A stretch of DNA of 9,695 nt from Spirochaetaceae bacterium (GTDB lineage Bacteria > Spirochaetota > Spirochaetia > Treponematales > Breznakiellaceae): contig JAIRYB010000120.1 of NCBI GenBank assembly GCA_031267955.1, positions 1 to 9,695 on the forward strand, read 5' to 3'. Numbering within the stretch: the stretch's first letter is position 1; every line of letters begins with the position of its first letter. This document shows positions 6,034-9,695 of this stretch, piece after piece. The translations under genes were made by a program, and so were the position numbers. The notes under the pieces were generated by a model. That model was not told the origin of the DNA and ran no database searches. It worked only from the letters and a program-made list of their open reading frames with translations.

Positions 6034-8939
6034 TGAATGCAATAATGAACATGAAAAAATCAGCCGCGCTGCGGCGCGCCTTTGCGGTATTTACCGCTTT
6101 TTTGTTTTTTACCGCTAATTTTTCCGGCTGCGCCAGTTCCGGCGGCGGGAAAGGGGACCTCTACGGCGGGCTTGGCAAGCCGTCCGATCCTGTACCGCTT
6201 ATGGGCGGGGTACGGACAGGGACCCTTCCCAGCGGGCTGCGTTACTATATCCTGCCGAACTCCCGCCCGGAAAACCGCGCCTTTCTGACTCTGGCTGTCA
6301 ACGCGGGCGCTATTCTGGAAGAAGAAGACGAGCAGGGCCTGGCTCATTTTGTGGAACACATGGGCTTTAACGGCACAAGGCGCTTTCCCGGAATGGAACT
6401 CGTGAATTACCTCCGTTCCCTGGGCATGCGTTTCGGCCCTGATGTGAACGCGTATACCAGTTTTGACGCCACGGTATACGGCATTGAAGTGCCGGTGGAA
6501 ACAGGCGGCGACGGGCTGAAACGTATTCCCGCAAGGGCCCTGGACGTGATTGACGACTGGGCCCACGGCATTACCTTTGACCTTGCCGACGTGGACAGCG
6601 AGCGGGCTGTTGTTACGGAAGAGTACCGGATTCATCTTGGCGCGGGAGAGCGGGTCCAGAGGAAACTCGCGCCGGTTTTGTTCAGGGGTTCGATTTACGC
6701 CGACAGGGATGTCATCGGGCTTCCTGAAATTATTGCGAACGCGCCGGCCTCCAAACTGGAAAACTTTTACCGGAAATGGTACCGCGCCGATAACATGGCG
6801 GTGATCCTGGTGGGCGACTTTGACGCCGCGGCCCTGGAAGCGGAATTGCCGCTGCGCTTTACCGTCCCCGCCCCGCGGGACGCCCTGAACCGGCCCTATT
6901 ACGAATTGCCGGAACCCCGCAAGGGCAATTTCCGCACGGAAATTATCACCGATACTGAATACCCCTATACCCGCGTTGACGCCTATTACAAGGCGGCCCC
7001 CCGGCCTCTTAAAGGCACGCTGGAATCCTACCGGGACGGGGTTATGGATTACCTTATCGGAGATATTCTGTCCGTGCGTTTTGAAGATGCTATGATGAAA
7101 CCCCAGACGCCTTATTCCGACGCTGGCGCCTGGGCCATGCGGTACGGCAGGGAATCCGGCTTCCATGTATTAACGGCTATAGCCAAGCCGGATATGGCCC
7201 GTGAAAGTTTTACGGAGATCATGCTGGAAAAGGAATCGCTTGTCCGTTATGGTTTTACCAATACGGAGATTGACCGGGCCGGGCGTTCCCTGCTCTCGGC
7301 TCTTTCCGCGGCGGTTTCCGAGCAGGACCGCGAAAATTCGGGCAGCCGTGTTTCCGCCCTTACGGACTATTTTCTCCAGGGGCGGATTATCGCCGATGCG
7401 GAATGGGAACTGGACGCCGTCACCCGGCTTCTGCCGGGAATCAGCGCCGCCGAGCTTGCCCGGCGGGTTAAAAGCTATTATGATACCGAGGATCTTACGG
7501 TTGTCGTGATCGGTTCGGAATCGGATCTTGCCGGCCTGCCCCGGGAGGCGGATATCCGCAGAATCATCGCGGACACGAAAAGGGCAAAGATTGAAAGGCC
7601 GGCCGAAACCAGGGTTTCGGAAGAACTGCTTGACCGGGAACCCCGGCCCGGCGCTGTCGCGGGCGAAACCGTTGACAGCGAGACCGGCGCCATACTTTGG
7701 GAGTTAAGCAACGGCGCGCGGATCATACTAAAACCGACAAACAATAAGAACAACGAGATAATACTTCACGCCGTGGCGCGCGGGGGAACCGCGGCTGTTC
7801 CGGAATCCGATTTTATTTCCGCGGACCTGGCGGCGGAAATGGGCGCCGCATCGGGCCTCGGCCCCTATTCCAGGACGGAACTGGTTCGAAAACTGGCGGA
7901 CAAGCAGGTGTCGGTCTCGTTTTCCGCGGATTCCTTTACCCGCGGCATTGACGGTTCCTCTACTGTCTGGGACCTGAAATCCCTGTTCGAGCTTCTCTAC
8001 CTTACCTTTACCCAGCCCCGCATCGATGAAGACGCTGTCCGGGTCCTGCTTGATCAGTACCGCACCTCCTTGATCCGGCAGGGCGAAAATCCTGAAAATG
8101 TTTTTTATGACGAGGCAAGGCGGTTTGCCTATGGCAATGATTACCGTTTCGCCCCCATGCGGATAGAGGATCTGGAAAAGGTTGATATTGCCGCGGCCCG
8201 GCGCTTCCTCTCCAGGGCCCTTAATCCCGCGGATTTTACCTTCGTGTTTACCGGTAACCTGGACACGGACGCTCTCCGGTCCTATGCCGAAATTTACCTG
8301 GCGTCCATTCCGCGGGGGGAATCCTGGAACAGTTTTGGCGAGATTGAAATAAACCGCCCGCGGAAAATTCTAAAAACCATCTACAAGGGCCGGGAAGAAA
8401 AGAGCATAGTCTTCCAGGGCTGGTTTATGCCCGCCGCCTTTAATGTGTCCGACAGCATAAAGGCATCGGTGTTACGCGAATATCTGGATATCAAGCTTCT
8501 CGGGGAAATCCGGAACAGGCTGGGAGGCGTTTATTCCATACAGGCAAATTCCAGCCTTTCCTCCCTGCCGCCTCCGGGGGAATTGGCGATGGAAACTATG
8601 TTTTACTGCGACCCCGGCCGGGCAGAGGAACTGCGCGCAGAAGTAATACGGCATATAGAGTCTGTCGCCCAGGGAACCATTGACGGGGATATTTTCGCCA
8701 AGGCGGTGGAAGCCATGAAAAAGGCCCACGAGAACGCCCTGCAGAGCAACAGCTTTATTGCCAATTACTACGCCAACCTCGCGGTTATCTTTAACCAGCC
8801 TTTAAGCACTTTGGATAAACGCCCGTTCCTGTACGACTCGGTAAGGCCGGATGATTTAAAGGACATCTGCCTCAAGCTTCTTCCCCGGGGGCCCGCGGTA
8901 CTGATTCTCTATCCCGAGGGGCGGGAAGGCAGGGACTGA
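6033..8939 (+). CDS. M16 family zinc protease, PqqL-like, predicted lipoprotein
   Basis: This is a 968-residue, two-halved M16 peptidase. The leader has Lys/Arg around residues 8-15, a hydrophobic stretch to about 29, then FSGC with the lipidated Cys at 33, so the mature protein should be membrane-anchored outside the cytoplasm. The active half carries the inverted zinc motif HFVEH at 105-109 (E108 catalytic) and a likely third ligand, E190, in the DSER segment. The nearby GPDVNAYTSFDATVY pattern is typical of the PqqL branch. The C-terminal half lacks a zinc motif, as usual, but keeps the R827/Y834 pair (R-x6-Y, in LGGVY) that binds substrate in this family. It likely degrades peptides or misfolded proteins in the periplasm. 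No PQQ biosynthesis genes are near, so that role is not implied. The frame extends upstream to ATG 5946, overlapping the previous gene, but that would bury the leader; 6033 fits the -10 box, and 6045 or 6051 are alternatives. Confidence 0.9.
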   Translation: MNAIMNMKKSAALRRAFAVFTAFLFFTANFSGCASSGGGKGDLYGGLGKPSDPVPLMGGVRTGTLPSGLRYYILPNSRPENRAFLTLAVNAGAILEEEDEQGLAHFVEHMGFNGTRRFPGMELVNYLRSLGMRFGPDVNAYTSFDATVYGIEVPVETGGDGLKRIPARALDVIDDWAHGITFDLADVDSERAVVTEEYRIHLGAGERVQRKLAPVLFRGSIYADRDVIGLPEIIANAPASKLENFYRKWYRADNMAVILVGDFDAAALEAELPLRFTVPAPRDALNRPYYELPEPRKGNFRTEIITDTEYPYTRVDAYYKAAPRPLKGTLESYRDGVMDYLIGDILSVRFEDAMMKPQTPYSDAGAWAMRYGRESGFHVLTAIAKPDMARESFTEIMLEKESLVRYGFTNTEIDRAGRSLLSALSAAVSEQDRENSGSRVSALTDYFLQGRIIADAEWELDAVTRLLPGISAAELARRVKSYYDTEDLTVVVIGSESDLAGLPREADIRRIIADTKRAKIERPAETRVSEELLDREPRPGAVAGETVDSETGAILWELSNGARIILKPTNNKNNEIILHAVARGGTAAVPESDFISADLAAEMGAASGLGPYSRTELVRKLADKQVSVSFSADSFTRGIDGSSTVWDLKSLFELLYLTFTQPRIDEDAVRVLLDQYRTSLIRQGENPENVFYDEARRFAYGNDYRFAPMRIEDLEKVDIAAARRFLSRALNPADFTFVFTGNLDTDALRSYAEIYLASIPRGESWNSFGEIEINRPRKILKTIYKGREEKSIVFQGWFMPAAFNVSDSIKASVLREYLDIKLLGEIRNRLGGVYSIQANSSLSSLPPPGELAMETMFYCDPGRAEELRAEVIRHIESVAQGTIDGDIFAKAVEAMKKAHENALQSNSFIANYYANLAVIFNQPLSTLDKRPFLYDSVRPDDLKDICLKLLPRGPAVLILYPEGREGRD

Positions 8940-8958
8940 ACAGGGTTGCCGGACCATT

Positions 8959-8964
8959 AGGAGG
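8959..8964 (+). promoter_or_regulatory. Ribosome binding site deciding a GTG start
   Basis: AGGAGG lies five bases before GTG 8970. No ATG lies at a comparable distance in this frame, so the Shine-Dalgarno sequence fixes the GTG as the start of the YugP-type gene. The 30-nt gap after the M16 stop has no visible promoter or terminator. Confidence 0.8.
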
Positions 8965-8969
8965 GAGCT

Positions 8970-9656
8970 GTGTATTTCGATTACTATTACCTTGTTCTTG
9001 TAGTACCGGCGTTGCTGCTTTCTCTCTTTGCCCAGATCCTGGTAAAGAGTACTTTTGCGAAATATTCCCGCATTCCCTCCGGACGCGGCCTTAGCGGGCG
9101 GGACGCGGCTGTCCTGCTGATGCGGGCGGCCGGCATTCCGGACGTATCCATACAGCCCGTAAGCGGCGCCCTGACCGATCACTACGATCCGGGATCAAAG
9201 GCGCTCAGGCTGTCCCAGCCTGTATACGGACAGAAATCAATCGCCGCCGTGGGAGTCGCCGCCCATGAAATGGGCCACGCCATCCAGCACGCCAGGTCCT
9301 ACGGCCCCCTGGCGCTCAGAAGCGCCCTGGTCCCAATAGCAAACATCGGCTCGTCAATCGGGCCCTGGATTGCCGTGGCCGGTTTCCTCTTTGCCGTCCC
9401 CATACTCGCCAATATCGGGATTGTTCTCTTCGGCGCGGCGGTACTGTTCTATGTCGTTACGCTGCCGGTAGAATTCAACGCATCGTCCAGGGCCATTGCC
9501 ATTCTGCGGGACAGCGGGGCGCTCCGGGAGGACGAACTGCGCGGCGTAAGGAAGGTGCTTACCGCCGCCGCGCTGACCTATGTCGCGTCGGCCCTGACCG
9601 CGCTTATGAGCTTCCTCCGCCTGATACTCCTCTCCCGGAACAGGCGGCGGGGCTGA
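8970..9656 (+). CDS. YugP-type membrane zinc metallopeptidase (Zn_peptidase_2)
   Basis: This 228-residue integral membrane protein is close to the usual length for the YugP family. It has an N-terminal span at about 7-26, a zinc-protease motif HEMGH at 99-103 (in AAHEMGHAIQH), two close hydrophobic segments at about 130-165, and a C-terminal span at about 196-222. E168, in the LPVEFNASSRA segment conserved in the family, is the probable third zinc ligand. The family is gluzincin-like and related in motif to M48 proteases, but its substrates are poorly known; a role in membrane protein quality control is an inference. The start is GTG, supported by AGGAGG five bases upstream. It lies 30 nt after the M16 gene with no terminator between, so the two are probably one operon. 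All family hallmarks are intact. Confidence 0.9.
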   Translation: MYFDYYYLVLVVPALLLSLFAQILVKSTFAKYSRIPSGRGLSGRDAAVLLMRAAGIPDVSIQPVSGALTDHYDPGSKALRLSQPVYGQKSIAAVGVAAHEMGHAIQHARSYGPLALRSALVPIANIGSSIGPWIAVAGFLFAVPILANIGIVLFGAAVLFYVVTLPVEFNASSRAIAILRDSGALREDELRGVRKVLTAAALTYVASALTALMSFLRLILLSRNRRRG

Positions 9657-9673
9657 AAACGTTCTGCGGCCCT

Positions 9674-9695
9674 CCCGCCGCGATAAACGCGCGGG
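9674..9695 (+). terminator. Hairpin after the YugP-type gene, possible terminator cut by window edge
   Basis: CCCGC (9674-9678) pairs with GCGGG (9691-9695), and GCG (9680-9682) with CGC (9688-9690), around an ATAAA loop with a single bulged C at 9679. It begins 17 nt after the stop codon. The sequence ends at the last paired base, so the T-tract that would confirm a terminator cannot be seen. Confidence 0.4.

Noticed and set aside
6060..7166. 368-codon open frame on the minus strand opposite the M16 gene
   Set aside because: It is fully antisense to a conserved catalytic domain, and the His/Val/Gly-rich composition is typical of reverse-frame artefacts in GC-rich DNA.
6033..8939. Naming the M16 gene pqqL or assigning it to PQQ synthesis
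   Set aside because: The similarity is to the PqqL-type branch of M16 only. No pqq genes are nearby and the E. coli namesake is itself not a PQQ biosynthesis enzyme, so no symbol is given.
1..9695. CRISPR array, tRNA, rRNA, phage or defence island
   Set aside because: Reading through the window I found no regularly spaced direct repeats, cloverleaf-like segments, integrase, or restriction or defence gene families. The only mobile-element gene is the partial transposase at the left edge.

Overview
The window reads as a GC-rich bacterial chromosome segment, most likely from a spirochaete of the Treponema group. That assignment is an inference from three things: the style of the UgpC-type ATPase, the lipoprotein leader with a relaxed lipobox, and the combination of envelope proteins. 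No rRNA or other phylogenetic marker is present to prove it. All confident genes except the first point rightward.

Layout. (1) Positions 1-254, minus strand: the first 84 codons of an IS1182-type transposase that runs off the left edge. A strong rightward intrinsic terminator (270-309) lies just upstream of its start. (2) 310-613: a gene-free stretch carrying a good sigma70-type promoter and a strong ribosome binding site for the next gene, plus an inverted repeat that brackets the -35 box. (3) 614-1747: a complete UgpC/MalK/MsmX-type sugar-ABC ATPase without any permease or binding protein beside it, followed by a probable terminator. (4) 1838-5974: a very large membrane protein that joins a TgpA-like transglutaminase module (seven membrane spans plus a periplasmic Cys-His-Asp domain) to a periplasmic TPR module and an unrecognised C-terminal region. 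(5) 6033-8939: a lipoprotein M16 (PqqL-like) zinc protease with an intact HxxEH site. (6) 8970-9656: a YugP-type membrane zinc metallopeptidase, 30 nt downstream of and probably cotranscribed with the M16 gene. A hairpin that may be its terminator is cut by the right edge.

Genes 4 to 6 form an envelope-facing set: a papain-fold (transglutaminase-like) protein with protein-interaction repeats, a lipid-anchored protease, and a membrane protease. Joint action in envelope protein maturation or turnover is plausible but inferred only from location and domain content. The ATPase has its own transcription unit and looks like a shared energiser for several sugar importers.

The most unusual non-coding signal is in the starts. 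The transposase, the transglutaminase-TPR gene and the M16 gene all lack a Shine-Dalgarno sequence, and each has a -10-like hexamer ending 6-7 nt before an ATG, which suggests leaderless mRNAs. The ATPase and YugP-type genes have textbook Shine-Dalgarno sequences. I see no CRISPR array, tRNA, rRNA, phage genes or recognisable defence system. Apart from the transglutaminase-TPR fusion and the leaderless-type starts, the content belongs to known families.
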